DNA of 64,000 nt, taken from NCBI RefSeq assembly GCF_000196795.1, contig NC_014259.1:1240001-1304000 (forward strand), read 5' to 3'. Positions within the stretch are counted from its first letter, which is position 1; each line of letters starts with the position of its first letter. Of the stretch, positions 36,086 through 44,250 are shown one piece after another. Source of the stretch: Acinetobacter oleivorans DR1 (GTDB lineage: Bacteria > Pseudomonadota > Gammaproteobacteria > Pseudomonadales > Moraxellaceae). A program made the translations under genes and the position numbers. Under the pieces are notes generated by a model, which was not told the DNA's origin, made no database searches, and was given only the letters and a program-made list of their open reading frames with translations.

Positions 36086-37594
36086 ATGTTTGAAAAAATA
36101 CGCAGTGATATGAATCCGCATCAGGCCTACCGTATCAAAAAATTACAACGTCAGTTAGACATGGCTGAATCTTATGAAGAGTGGAAGTCTTTTGCATTAA
36201 AACTAGATGAAGAAACAGGGGTGCAAGAGTGGAAATTTGATAATAGTTCGCCTTACTTCGATGCAGAACTCATTTCTTATAGATACACTTTACTGAAAAG
36301 ATATCGCCAGCAACATCGAACGCTCGATCTTATTTATTTACTCAAAGAAGGTCTAACTTACGATATTGCAAATATTGGTCACCCTATGTTGTTTGCTGCA
36401 ACGCATGTGGGAACAAAAAAGTTAATTGAAGATTATATTGAAGAAGTTAGCCAAAGCTTGGCCTATATTGCTTCAAGTGAATGTATTACTTTCCAAAGAA
36501 AAGAAAAAATTGAGTTTTTTGAAAATTGTGAAAAAGCTTATGGACAACCAGCCCTTATGTTCTCAGGTGGAGCAACTTTAGGTCTTTTTCACACTGGAGT
36601 CTGTAAAGCTTTAATTGAACAAGATTTAATGCCTAAAGTGTTGTCTGGCTCAAGTGCAGGAGCAATTATGACGGGCATGCTCGGAACTTCTGCCAGTGAA
36701 GATGTTCAAAATTTATTAAATGGAGAACAATTCTTTAGTGATGCTTTTCATTTTAGGAAACTTCGTGAACTCATTAAAGGAAATGGTGGAATTGCCGATG
36801 TGCACTATTTGAAAAAGTTCCTTGTTGAAAATCTGGGTGATCTCACGTTTGAAGAGGCTTTCAAAAAATCTGGTTTAAACATTAATGTGGCAGTTGCGCC
36901 ATATGATGCAACAGAAAACCCGCGCATCATGAATGCGATTATGACGCCTAATGTTTTAGTGTGGAGTGCTGTGTTGGCTTCATGTGCTGTACCTGTGTTA
37001 TTTCCACCCGTGCGTTTAACCAGCAAACGTTATGACGGTGAACACACGCCTTACATGGCAAACACAAAGTGGGTAGATGGCAGTGTAAGAAATGATTTTC
37101 CGCAAGAAAGAATGGCCCGACTTTATAATTTAAATTACACCATCGCCAGTCAGGTGAACCCACATATTGTTCCATTTATGCAAAATGATGCAGACCGCTT
37201 TCGTAAAGACGTTTTAAGTTGGCCTGAACGGATTTTAAGACGTCAAGGTAAAGTGTTATCCATGGGACTTATGGACTTTACACGTCAAAGACTCGGTTCT
37301 ATTTCTCCGATTAGACGATTACTCGATCACGGCTATGGAGTAATGGGGCAGCGTTATTATGGTGATGTGAACATCATTGCTAAATATGGCTTGAGTCACT
37401 ATACCTATACTTTGCAAAACCCACGTCCACATTTGTTTAAACGCTTACAGCGAGAAGGGGAACGTGCGACTTGGCCAAAAATTTCTTCGATTGAAACCCA
37501 TGCTCGTATTGGCAAGACGATTCAACATTGTTTAGAAGTTTTGCGTTTTGAAGAAAAGCAACAACAGCCAGAGTCTTACTATGCTGAAGCATGA
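36086..37594 (+). CDS. Patatin-like phospholipase with N-terminal DUF3336
   Basis: The 502-residue protein has an N-terminal DUF3336-like helical region (residues 1 to about 145) joined to a patatin domain. The patatin motifs are the oxyanion loop GGATLG near residue 160, the nucleophile motif GSSAG near residue 194, and the DG(S) dyad aspartate in WVDGSVRN near residue 332. Related eukaryotic proteins are triacylglycerol lipases and lysophospholipid acyltransferases. There is no signal peptide, so it is probably cytoplasmic or peripheral. Its 3' end overlaps the following kinase gene by 14 bases, which suggests coupled translation. Confidence 0.88.
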   Translation: MFEKIRSDMNPHQAYRIKKLQRQLDMAESYEEWKSFALKLDEETGVQEWKFDNSSPYFDAELISYRYTLLKRYRQQHRTLDLIYLLKEGLTYDIANIGHPMLFAATHVGTKKLIEDYIEEVSQSLAYIASSECITFQRKEKIEFFENCEKAYGQPALMFSGGATLGLFHTGVCKALIEQDLMPKVLSGSSAGAIMTGMLGTSASEDVQNLLNGEQFFSDAFHFRKLRELIKGNGGIADVHYLKKFLVENLGDLTFEEAFKKSGLNINVAVAPYDATENPRIMNAIMTPNVLVWSAVLASCAVPVLFPPVRLTSKRYDGEHTPYMANTKWVDGSVRNDFPQERMARLYNLNYTIASQVNPHIVPFMQNDADRFRKDVLSWPERILRRQGKVLSMGLMDFTRQRLGSISPIRRLLDHGYGVMGQRYYGDVNIIAKYGLSHYTYTLQNPRPHLFKRLQREGERATWPKISSIETHARIGKTIQHCLEVLRFEEKQQQPESYYAEA

Positions 37595-38387
37595 TTTTGC
37601 TTCGCATATACAAAACTTAAAAAGTGTGACAAAACCTGCGAGTGCCGCTTTAGGGCGGTATCTATGGACATGCAGTATAGATAACAAAGACTATTGGTTA
37701 AAATATCATTTACCTGAAACAAATGTTCAAAGTGAGCAAGATTTCATCCATGAACAATTGTTTTACGAAGAAATTACTCGTAAGAAACCTGCGTGGCTTT
37801 TACCTCATAACTTAATCGAAGTTAGTGCCATTCCTCAATTAAACCATTCTTTAGGTAAAGTTTTAATTTTACCCAATACTGATTTGTGGTTTGGTTCATT
37901 GTCTCATGAAGCAGATTTAACTGATGTATATCATAAGATTTGGTCCGCACTAGATAAGCTCGCAGAACTCCATAGATTTGGCTGGATTCATGGAGATATT
38001 AAGAAAGAACATTTTCGAAAGTTTGAGCAAAATGCTTATTTGATTGATTTTGAGAAAGCCCGACTTATATCAAGCTCAGATTTAAGAATGGATGCTACAC
38101 CACGATATATGGCTCCAGAGCTGTTTAGAGGCGCTTCTAAGGATATACAAAGCGATTTATACGCATTTGGTATCGTTCTATATGAATGGTTAACCCAAAC
38201 TCGCTTAGAAGCAGGGAGTTACTATAAGTGGGCAGTATTGCATTGCCAAAATTTAACCATTCAATTACCGACACAACTTATGATTTTTTATCCATTACTT
38301 TCGGGTTTATTGCAAAAACAACAAAAAAATAGGTTTGCAAACGTGTTTGAAGCGATGAATTGTTTAAAAGCACATTCAAACTTATAA
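37581..38387 (+). CDS. Protein-kinase-like protein
   Basis: The 268-residue protein has a shortened kinase fold. A candidate ATP-binding lysine occurs in DYWLKYHL and a helix-C glutamate in FIHEQLFYEE. The catalytic loop is HGDIKKEHF, the metal-binding motif is DFE instead of DFG, and an APELFRG segment plus SDLYAFGIVLYEWL follow. It resembles serine/threonine or lipopolysaccharide-type kinases, and whether it is active is unclear. The ATG at 37581 lies inside the phospholipase gene; GAG precedes it by eight bases. The overlap implies the two act together, for example the kinase controlling the lipase, but this is inference. Confidence 0.78.
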   Translation: MLKHDFASHIQNLKSVTKPASAALGRYLWTCSIDNKDYWLKYHLPETNVQSEQDFIHEQLFYEEITRKKPAWLLPHNLIEVSAIPQLNHSLGKVLILPNTDLWFGSLSHEADLTDVYHKIWSALDKLAELHRFGWIHGDIKKEHFRKFEQNAYLIDFEKARLISSSDLRMDATPRYMAPELFRGASKDIQSDLYAFGIVLYEWLTQTRLEAGSYYKWAVLHCQNLTIQLPTQLMIFYPLLSGLLQKQQKNRFANVFEAMNCLKAHSNL

Positions 38388-38449
38388 AAATCATTGATCT
38401 AGTATCTGTATACAATTTACACGGTCAGTTTTTTTTAGAAAAAAAACAC

Positions 38450-38478
38450 TTGTCACTGTTAGATCTTATCGCTAATAT
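38450..38478 (+). promoter_or_regulatory. Promoter of the tRNA cluster
   Basis: TTGTCA (38450-38455) and TAATAT (38473-38478) are separated by 17 bases and lie just before the first tRNA-Leu. Transcription would start near 38485. Confidence 0.7.
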
Positions 38479-38489
38479 ACACAGCCATC

Positions 38490-38574
38490 GGGGGCGTGGC
38501 GAAATTGGTAGACGCACTGGATTTAGGTTCCAGCGCCGCAAGGTGTAAGAGTTCGAGTCTCTTCGCCCCCACCA
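38490..38574 (+). tRNA. tRNA-Leu (anticodon TAG), copy 1
   Basis: The 85-base gene folds with acceptor GGGGGCG paired to CGCCCCC, a CTGGA/TCCAG anticodon stem around a loop with TAG, a long variable arm, and GTTCGAGTC T arm. CCA is encoded. It decodes CUA leucine codons. An identical copy starts at 38729. Confidence 0.96.
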
Positions 38575-38627
38575 CTTTAAGTTAAAACTTAAAGTTAATG
38601 TAGATGTTAAGTCATCTATGTTTTGGA

Positions 38628-38701
38628 AGAGGATTGGTGTAATGGTAGCATGACGGTCTCCAAAACCGTTCGTCAAGGTTCGAGTCCTTGATCCTCTGCC
38701 A
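38628..38701 (+). tRNA. tRNA-Trp (anticodon CCA), copy 1
   Basis: The acceptor AGAGGAT pairs with ATCCTCT, the anticodon stem ACGGT/ACCGT encloses CTCCAAA (anticodon CCA), and the T arm is CAAGG-TTCGAGT-CCTTG. The discriminator is G and CCA is encoded. The D arm (GTGTAATGGTAGCAT) is short and resembles that of glycine tRNAs. An identical copy starts at 38882. Confidence 0.9.
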
Positions 38702-38728
38702 CATTTATTTTGAATAAATGTCCCAGAT

Positions 38729-38813
38729 GGGGGCGTGGCGAAATTGGTAGACGCACTGGATTTAGGTTCCAGCGCCGCAAGGTGTAAGAGTTCGAGTCTC
38801 TTCGCCCCCACCA
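38729..38813 (+). tRNA. tRNA-Leu (anticodon TAG), copy 2
   Basis: It is identical over all 85 bases to the gene at 38490. It is followed by a hairpin with a U-tract. Confidence 0.96.
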
Positions 38814-38820
38814 TTAAAAG

Positions 38821-38847
38821 AAGCAAGACGATGTTCTTGCTTTTTTT
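38821..38847 (+). terminator. Terminator-like hairpin inside the tRNA cluster
   Basis: AAGCAAGA (38821-38828) pairs with TCTTGCTT (38835-38842), and the U-tract runs to 38847. It stands between tRNA-Leu copy 2 and tRNA-Trp copy 2, so the last tRNA may depend on readthrough or its own promoter. Confidence 0.7.
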
Positions 38848-38881
38848 ATGATTAAATCATTAGTTGTTTAATCATAAATAT

Positions 38882-38955
38882 AGAGGATTGGTGTAATGGT
38901 AGCATGACGGTCTCCAAAACCGTTCGTCAAGGTTCGAGTCCTTGATCCTCTGCCA
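38882..38955 (+). tRNA. tRNA-Trp (anticodon CCA), copy 2
   Basis: It is identical over all 74 bases to the gene at 38628. It lies beyond a terminator-like hairpin, and no convincing promoter of its own was found in the 35-base spacer. Confidence 0.9.
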
Positions 38956-38972
38956 ATGATTTAAAAATGAAG

Positions 38973-38993
38973 CTCCTGTTTAGGAGTTTTTTT
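38973..38993 (+). terminator. Terminator of the tRNA cluster
   Basis: CTCCT (38973-38977) pairs with AGGAG (38982-38986) across GTTT, and seven T residues follow. Confidence 0.75.
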
Positions 38994-39414
38994 ATTGCCT
39001 GAATTTCTAAAGTTCAAATTATTTAAAGTCTTTTTTATATTTTTTATTCAGTCATCTCATGCGTCTTAAGTGCTGATCTTTCTATTCTTCAACAACTGAT
39101 CCAATCGGTTGTAAGTTGTTGGTTAAGTAGGGAATATACTAAGTTTTTAGTTGCGCTATTAAGTTATTGTTTTTTGGTTTTTTATTAGAATTTATAAAAT
39201 TTTTCTCATAAAAAGCTTGAATAGAAATTTATTTCATGTATCATGCTCTTAACTAGAAAAAAGTCTTGTTAGTAAATCTTCTTTAAAGTATCGTAGTTTT
39301 AGTCATAATCCTTCGTTTTTTAAGATCTTAACTCAATTTGTTATTCTTTTTTCAAAGTTATGTTAGTGTCATTATTAAATGATACTAAAATATTAGAAAT
39401 CAGTAGGATATATC
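38994..39414 (+). promoter_or_regulatory. Gene-free region with the second csp leader
   Basis: About 420 AT-rich bases hold no supported coding frame. The right part is probably the long leader of the csp gene at 39415. TAGGA lies six bases before its ATG. I see no clear promoter boxes or repeats. Confidence 0.4.
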
Positions 39415-39624
39415 ATGTCTAATACAGTAAGCGGTACAGTAAAATGGTTTAACGAAACTAAAGGTTTCGGTTTCATTCAACAAGACAATGGTCCAGATGT
39501 GTTTGCACACTTCAAAGAGATCTCTGGTTCAGGTTTCAAAACTTTGCACGAAGGTCAACGTGTAACGTTTACTGTTACTCAAGGTCAAAAAGGCCCAAAT
39601 GCTGTAAATATTATTCCACAATAA
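39415..39624 (+). CDS. CspA-family cold shock protein, second copy
   Basis: This 69-residue OB-fold protein has RNP1 (KGFGFIQ) and RNP2 (VFAHF). It differs from the copy at 17427 mainly in the RNP2 neighbourhood and the C-terminus. Single-stranded RNA binding is expected. It is followed by two terminators and then by blsA. Confidence 0.95.
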   Translation: MSNTVSGTVKWFNETKGFGFIQQDNGPDVFAHFKEISGSGFKTLHEGQRVTFTVTQGQKGPNAVNIIPQ

Positions 39625-39640
39625 TATTTCAGTAAGAAAA

Positions 39641-39665
39641 AAAGCACTATTTAGTGCTTTTTTTA
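39641..39665 (+). terminator. Terminator of the second csp gene
   Basis: AAAGCACT (39641-39648) pairs with AGTGCTTT (39653-39660), and a U-tract follows. Confidence 0.85.
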
Positions 39666-39710
39666 TTTTAGTCTTTTAAAAGAAATTTCGTTGTTCTTTT
39701 AGAAGCTATA

Positions 39711-39737
39711 AAAGCCCTCTACAAGAGGGCTTTTTAT
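39711..39737 (+). terminator. Second, tandem terminator
   Basis: AAAGCCCTCT (39711-39720) pairs with AGAGGGCTTT (39724-39733) and a U-tract follows. It lies 46 bases after the first one and insulates blsA from csp readthrough. Confidence 0.85.
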
Positions 39738-39904
39738 TTTCTTGTTAATATAAATTATTAGTTATTAAGCTCTTATAGTTAATAATCGAACGTATTTTTA
39801 ACCTAAACTTTAGAATATGTGTGAAATATAAATTATTAGTAATAGAGATATGGTAGATTAAAAAATCTTTAAATAAAGAAATTTTATATTTCACGGAATT
39901 GCTA

Positions 39905-40375
39905 ATGAACGTTCGCTTGTGTTATGCCAGTCAACGAAACGAAAAAAATGAAGATTTATTGCAAGATTTACGTGATATTTTGACAGAAGCACGAGATTTC
40001 AATGATTTGAATCAAATTTGTGGTGTGCTCTATTATGCAGATAATGCTTTCTTTCAATGCTTGGAAGGTGAACGGGAGGTAGTTGAACGATTATTTGAAA
40101 AAATTCAAAATGATCAAAGGCACTACAATATTAAATGGTTGTGTACATATTCCATCGAGGAGAACTCTTTTCAGCGTTGGTCAATGAAATATGTACAGCG
40201 TAATACAAATATTGAATCTTTCTTTTTAAAGATGGGAGAAACTAGTTTTAATCCCATTCGTCTTGATGAGCAAAATTTAAAAATTTTCTTAAATGAATTA
40301 TTAAGTGCTGAACAAACCAAAATTAATACAGTTAAGAAAGTAGGTATGGTTAAGCGTGGGGTGAACCCTTTTTAG
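39905..40375 (+). CDS. blsA: BLUF-domain blue-light photoreceptor BlsA
   Basis: The 156-residue protein matches the BLUF family and, as remembered, A. baumannii BlsA almost throughout. The flavin-site residues are present: Tyr7 in LCYASQ, the asparagine in NDLNQ, the glutamine in FFQCLEGE, and the tryptophan and methionine in RWSMKYV. BLUF domains bind FAD and sense blue light. BlsA is known to influence motility, biofilm and virulence traits in a light- and temperature-dependent way, without an output domain of its own. The ATG at 39905 gives the known length; a TTG two codons upstream is the alternative. Its 3' end overlaps a converging gene by 26 bases. Confidence 0.92.
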   Translation: MNVRLCYASQRNEKNEDLLQDLRDILTEARDFNDLNQICGVLYYADNAFFQCLEGEREVVERLFEKIQNDQRHYNIKWLCTYSIEENSFQRWSMKYVQRNTNIESFFLKMGETSFNPIRLDEQNLKIFLNELLSAEQTKINTVKKVGMVKRGVNPF

Positions 40376-40691
40376 CTATAACACCGATATGGATGGCCTT
40401 GAATTTAGGAATCATTTTAGTCATCACTAGGTAGACAATCACTGAACTTGCGAGCATCCATATCACTTCTAAACTTTGACTAATTACAAACATTGCCCAG
40501 TAAAAAAAACTAAATAACGCGAGACATAGTCCGCTACCTTTATAATACCAAGTAATAAATATTCCAAAAATTGCTGAAGAGAGCAGCAGGTTAGTCGTCT
40601 CATTCATTCCAAGGTAGTTAAAGAAAATAATCAGTAAGCATAAAGCTAACATTGATAGTAAATATACAAATATATTTTTTGCAATAAACAT
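40350..40691 (-). CDS. Small inner-membrane protein of unknown function
   Basis: The 113-residue protein has three or four membrane segments (residues 8-26, 35-48, 55-70 and 73-90) and a basic C-terminal tail. I recognise no family. AGGG stands nine bases before the ATG. It converges on blsA with a 26-base overlap of the coding ends, so antisense effects are possible. A leftward terminator lies only 25 bases upstream, so its promoter must be very close or it depends on readthrough. Confidence 0.6.
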   Translation of the reverse strand: MFIAKNIFVYLLSMLALCLLIIFFNYLGMNETTNLLLSSAIFGIFITWYYKGSGLCLALFSFFYWAMFVISQSLEVIWMLASSVIVYLVMTKMIPKFKAIHIGVIAKKGSPHA

Positions 40692-40714
40692 TTTCTATAC
40701 CCTATCTGATGATT

Positions 40715-40750
40715 AAAAAAAGATCTTTCCTCTGTTTCCAGAGGAAAGAT
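40715..40750 (-). terminator. Leftward intrinsic terminator with no annotated gene before it
   Basis: A perfect 12-bp stem (40723-40734 with 40739-40750, loop TTTC) is followed, reading leftward, by a run of seven Ts at 40721-40715. The nearest annotated minus-strand gene upstream ends at 41226, but an open frame ends at 40759. Confidence 0.8.
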
Positions 40751-40758
40751 AGTACATA

Positions 40759-40965
40759 TTAATTTTTTGAGATTCTTTTTCTATTATTAAGAGTTTTTAT
40801 ATTAATAAAGATAACGTTACCGTTTCTCCAGATCTCTTCATTAATATTCAGCTTTCTATTTAATAGTAAAGAGTGCTTATATGTACTGAAATTAATTATA
40901 GGAAAAACAATTAGTTGTGTTGTAAGTTTTGACTTACATGATTGTGAGAAATTACCTACATTTGT
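40759..40965 (-). pseudogene. Possible gene relic before a terminator
   Basis: On the minus strand 68 codons are open from about 40965 to the TAA at 40759-40761, with no ATG or GTG and no ribosome site. The AT-rich frame is unusually long for this composition and includes a passage ending KTLNNRKRISKN. A strong terminator follows nine bases later. This suggests the 3' end of a decayed gene. The family is not recognisable, and a chance open frame remains possible. Confidence 0.3.
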
Positions 40966-41225
40966 TTAAAAAATATACAAAATTTACAGAATAATATTTA
41001 ATATAAATTTATATTTAACAATGGCTTATTTGGTTTTGCTTTTAGGTTGATTTTTACATAAATAACAAAAAGTAACATGTGTTTTAGGGAGCATGTTTCT
41101 CAAAATAAAAAATATTAGGTCATTAAATGAGTATTCATTAAAAAGTTATTTTATGAAATTATAAGAATAAGTAGTTTTTAATATAGAAAATTAATAATAA
41201 AAATTTATATGACCTAATTTATACA
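40966..41225. other. AT-rich region with no supported feature
   Basis: This stretch between the possible relic and the end of the LysE gene is very rich in A+T. I found no open frame with a start, no RNA gene and no clear repeat. It may be the remains of a longer deleted gene. Confidence 0.4.
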
Positions 41226-41831
41226 TTAAAAAGTAGATAGGACTGGCAACCATACAGAGATGAGTAGTGTTAGCGCCATCATTTTATTAAAAATGTTTAT
41301 ATGCTTTGTTTGTGAAAATAATCGATTGCTTAGCCTACCCGCTAAGGCCCACATGTAAAGGCAAGGTATGGCTATAACTAAAAAAATGAAGGATAAAATT
41401 GAGACATTTATCCAGATATCTTGCCCTTGTTTTGTGTAGACACTAATCACTGCAAAAGCCATCATCCATGTTTTAGGATTAATTGCTTGCATAAAAAAGC
41501 CAGTAATGAAACCAATCGGACCTTTTTCTTTGTCTTGTTCGAAATGAATAATAGGATTGTAGTTATATAATTTCCAAGCCAGCGAGGTGAGCCAGATTAA
41601 ACCAATGAGTGTCATTATTTTTTGAATAATTGGGTAAGCCAGAAGGGTTGAACCCAGCCCAATGCCAACGATGAGCACAAGTAGGGCAGCCCCGATGCAA
41701 GAACCTAAAATGACAGGAAACGTTTTAGAAATTTTATAACGGCTACTTAAATTTAAAATTATAAAATTAGTTGGACCGGGAGTAATTGAGGCAACAATAG
41801 CAAATAATGAAAATGCAGTGAGGTTTTCCAT
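41226..41831 (-). CDS. LysE/RhtB-family amino acid exporter
   Basis: The 201-residue protein is an inner-membrane exporter with about six membrane segments. The N-terminal TPGPTNFIIL segment near residue 18 is the hallmark of the LysE/RhtB family. The substrate is not predictable; amino acids or their analogues are usual. It lies 50 bases downstream of an AraC regulator on the same strand, an arrangement common for this exporter family. Confidence 0.88.
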   Translation of the reverse strand: MENLTAFSLFAIVASITPGPTNFIILNLSSRYKISKTFPVILGSCIGAALLVLIVGIGLGSTLLAYPIIQKIMTLIGLIWLTSLAWKLYNYNPIIHFEQDKEKGPIGFITGFFMQAINPKTWMMAFAVISVYTKQGQDIWINVSILSFIFLVIAIPCLYMWALAGRLSNRLFSQTKHINIFNKMMALTLLISVWLPVLSTF

Positions 41832-41881
41832 CTTGTCTACTTGAATTAATAGGGAGAGATAAGATGAAATAATTAAAATTT

Positions 41882-42715
41882 TTAATCTTGAAGATTTGTG
41901 CAGATTTTTCTATAGGCAGCAGGTGTTAAACCATAGCAGCGCTTAAACCAGCGACTTAAATGACTTTGGTCAGCAAAGCATAAATCTGAAGCAACTTGTG
42001 CGGGAGATATGCTTCTGGCGAGTAAATCACGCGCTCGTGTAAGTCTGAGTTGAATGAGATATTGATGAGGGGCTAAGTGAAAAGTTGCTTTAAAAATGCG
42101 GTGAATATGGTATCTGTCTAAGCCTATCATGCGAGCGATGTCTTCAAGCCCTATATCTTCAAATAGATGATCATGCAAAATATCTCGGATTTGGTGTGCG
42201 ATTCGAGGTGTGTGAGTAGAAGATGATTGGTGAGCTTTTTTTAACCATTTCCCTTGTGCGATATGATGAATAAGTAGGTCTAGACTATTATCTTTGACAA
42301 TATTCATTTCTTTGTAATGCAGATGCTGGAATGCTTGAGAAGTAATAATAGCGAGCTGTTCATCTGACTTTAATGGTGCATCAATCACTAACTCGTAGTG
42401 ATCAGGGCTATTATGAAATAAACCTTGGATACGTTGTTTCAACCAGTCTGGATGTAGGTAGAGCATTTGGTAGGTAAAGCCATCAGACGCAGGAGCATGT
42501 CCATCATGGATTTCTTCTGGTTCAAGCATAAAGACTTGTCCCGCATGACTATTGATTTGCTTTTTACGACAGTGAAATTGTTGAATGCCGGATTCAGTTA
42601 CACCAATTAAATAGCTCGAGTGCCAGTGGGGATCATAAGCATGACCAGTAAAATGGGCACGGATTGTTTCAATACCTGTATTGGTATCTTTTGAAATATC
42701 CACCCAGTTCCCCAT
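41882..42715 (-). CDS. AraC-family regulator of the adjacent exporter
   Basis: The 277-residue protein has an N-terminal cupin-like sensor domain (HWHSSYLIGV) and a C-terminal pair of helix-turn-helix motifs (residues about 175-270) with LCFADQSHLSRWFKRCYGLTP. It probably regulates the lysE-like gene just downstream and may itself be co-transcribed with it. The effector is unknown. It is separated by 124 bases from the MATE gene upstream, so it likely has its own promoter. Confidence 0.88.
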   Translation of the reverse strand: MGNWVDISKDTNTGIETIRAHFTGHAYDPHWHSSYLIGVTESGIQQFHCRKKQINSHAGQVFMLEPEEIHDGHAPASDGFTYQMLYLHPDWLKQRIQGLFHNSPDHYELVIDAPLKSDEQLAIITSQAFQHLHYKEMNIVKDNSLDLLIHHIAQGKWLKKAHQSSSTHTPRIAHQIRDILHDHLFEDIGLEDIARMIGLDRYHIHRIFKATFHLAPHQYLIQLRLTRARDLLARSISPAQVASDLCFADQSHLSRWFKRCYGLTPAAYRKICTNLQD

Positions 42716-42839
42716 AACAATCCACCCATAAATTTTTAAGTTTAGCCCTTAGAACGGTACAAAAGAGGTGAATGTAGTTCTAGAAGATTTGTGCAAAATC
42801 TTTAAGGAAATTGAGCAATTTTTTGAACTCAATGCAATT

Positions 42840-44201
42840 TTATCTATGGATAAAATTTGCCAAGCAGGACACCAAACCAAATATCAAAGCACTCAGGCCA
42901 ATAACTTGAAAGAAAGTTGATAAACTTGCATCAAAATATAGAACAGCGATACTTCCGATAATGGCTGCAATAATCATTCTGATGGTACCAGCTAAGATAG
43001 GGCCTAATAATCGTTTTGAACCTTGGCCTGCAAAATAAAGAGCCATACCTATACCTATTGCTCCGTAAAAAGGCGCAACATGCTGCAAGTAATTTGTTCC
43101 AGTCTGAAGGACAGATGGATCATGACTGAAAAAACTAAGCCAAATGGAAGGGAAAATACTAAAGAAAAGTCCTATTGAGCCAGTAATAAGGAATGTAATA
43201 AAAACCCCGATCCATGTGATACGACGTGCTCTTTGAAATTGCCCAGCTCCATAATTAATACCTACCATGGTCATGATTGCTGAGCCGATACCGAACATAA
43301 GCGGAACTTGCACGTAGTCTAGTCGGGAAGCAATACCGTACCCCGCGATTGCATCAGAACCAAATTGACCAACTAAGGTTGTTACGATGACAACAGTTAA
43401 ATTGAGTTGAATTATTCCAATAGCGGATAGTGAACCAATACCAAGAATATCTTTGAAGAACTGAAAGTTGATAGGCTTGATCGATAATTTGATAATGCTA
43501 TGTGTTGTTCGCATGTGCCTAATTAAGCATATGATGGCAAAAATATAATAACTTAAGACAGCGAGCCCAGCTCCAGCTACACCCAATGAGGGAATGAATC
43601 CCCAGCCAAAAATGAAAATAGGTGATAGGGGTAAAAGTAGTACTCCACCTAGAAGTGTTATGCGAGCTGGAGTTTTTGTATCACCTGCACCACGTAATGC
43701 GGCTGAGAGTAGGGCTACAGCCCATATAAGGGGTGAACCTATAAAAATAATATTGGAATATTTTAGGGCTGCATCTAAAGCTAAGCCAGTAACGCCCATT
43801 AAGTGATATATCATCTGGGCTGAGGTGAGCATAACAATACTAAAAACTCCTCCCAAAATGCCAGCAAGAATTACACCATGCCAGACAAGGGATTGAGCAT
43901 CTTCTGATCGACCTGCTCCAGAAGCCCGAGCAATTGCTGAAGCTAGTCCTCCGCCAAATCCACCATTCGCTAGCATTTGCATGAGCATAAGAATTGGGAA
44001 CACTACGGCTACGCCAGCTATTACATCAGTTCCAAGTGAACTTACGAAATATGTTTCTAGTAATCCAATCATGGTTTGTACAAGCAAAACAGCTATGGTG
44101 GGTAACGCCAGTTTTAGCATTACTGGGGGAATTGGTCCGTTTAAGATCGCATGATTTAAATCATGTGTATTTAGCGGCTGGCGTACTGATTGTTCCCGCA
44201 T
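42840..44201 (-). CDS. MATE-family multidrug efflux transporter
   Basis: The 453-residue protein has twelve predicted membrane segments in two similar halves, as in MATE drug/sodium or proton antiporters. The family-typical segments include LPTIAVLLVQTMIGLLETYF near residue 33 and ALRGAGDTKTPA near residue 168. It starts 49 bases downstream of an outer-membrane efflux gene on the same strand, so the two are probably co-transcribed. Such a pairing is unusual, because MATE pumps normally work without outer-membrane partners. Confidence 0.92.
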   Translation of the reverse strand: MREQSVRQPLNTHDLNHAILNGPIPPVMLKLALPTIAVLLVQTMIGLLETYFVSSLGTDVIAGVAVVFPILMLMQMLANGGFGGGLASAIARASGAGRSEDAQSLVWHGVILAGILGGVFSIVMLTSAQMIYHLMGVTGLALDAALKYSNIIFIGSPLIWAVALLSAALRGAGDTKTPARITLLGGVLLLPLSPIFIFGWGFIPSLGVAGAGLAVLSYYIFAIICLIRHMRTTHSIIKLSIKPINFQFFKDILGIGSLSAIGIIQLNLTVVIVTTLVGQFGSDAIAGYGIASRLDYVQVPLMFGIGSAIMTMVGINYGAGQFQRARRITWIGVFITFLITGSIGLFFSIFPSIWLSFFSHDPSVLQTGTNYLQHVAPFYGAIGIGMALYFAGQGSKRLLGPILAGTIRMIIAAIIGSIAVLYFDASLSTFFQVIGLSALIFGLVSCLANFIHR

Positions 44202-44250
44202 AATAATTCTCGCTTTATAAACTGCTTGCTATAGAGGCAATAGGGGTGTT

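Noticed and set aside
38360..38548. Short plus-strand open frame running into the first tRNA-Leu
   Set aside because: It overlaps the kinase end and the tRNA and has no family features.
38425..38826. 133-codon minus-strand frame across the tRNA genes
   Set aside because: It is antisense to three tRNA genes and their spacers, and its length is explained by the open reverse complements of the repeated tRNA sequences.
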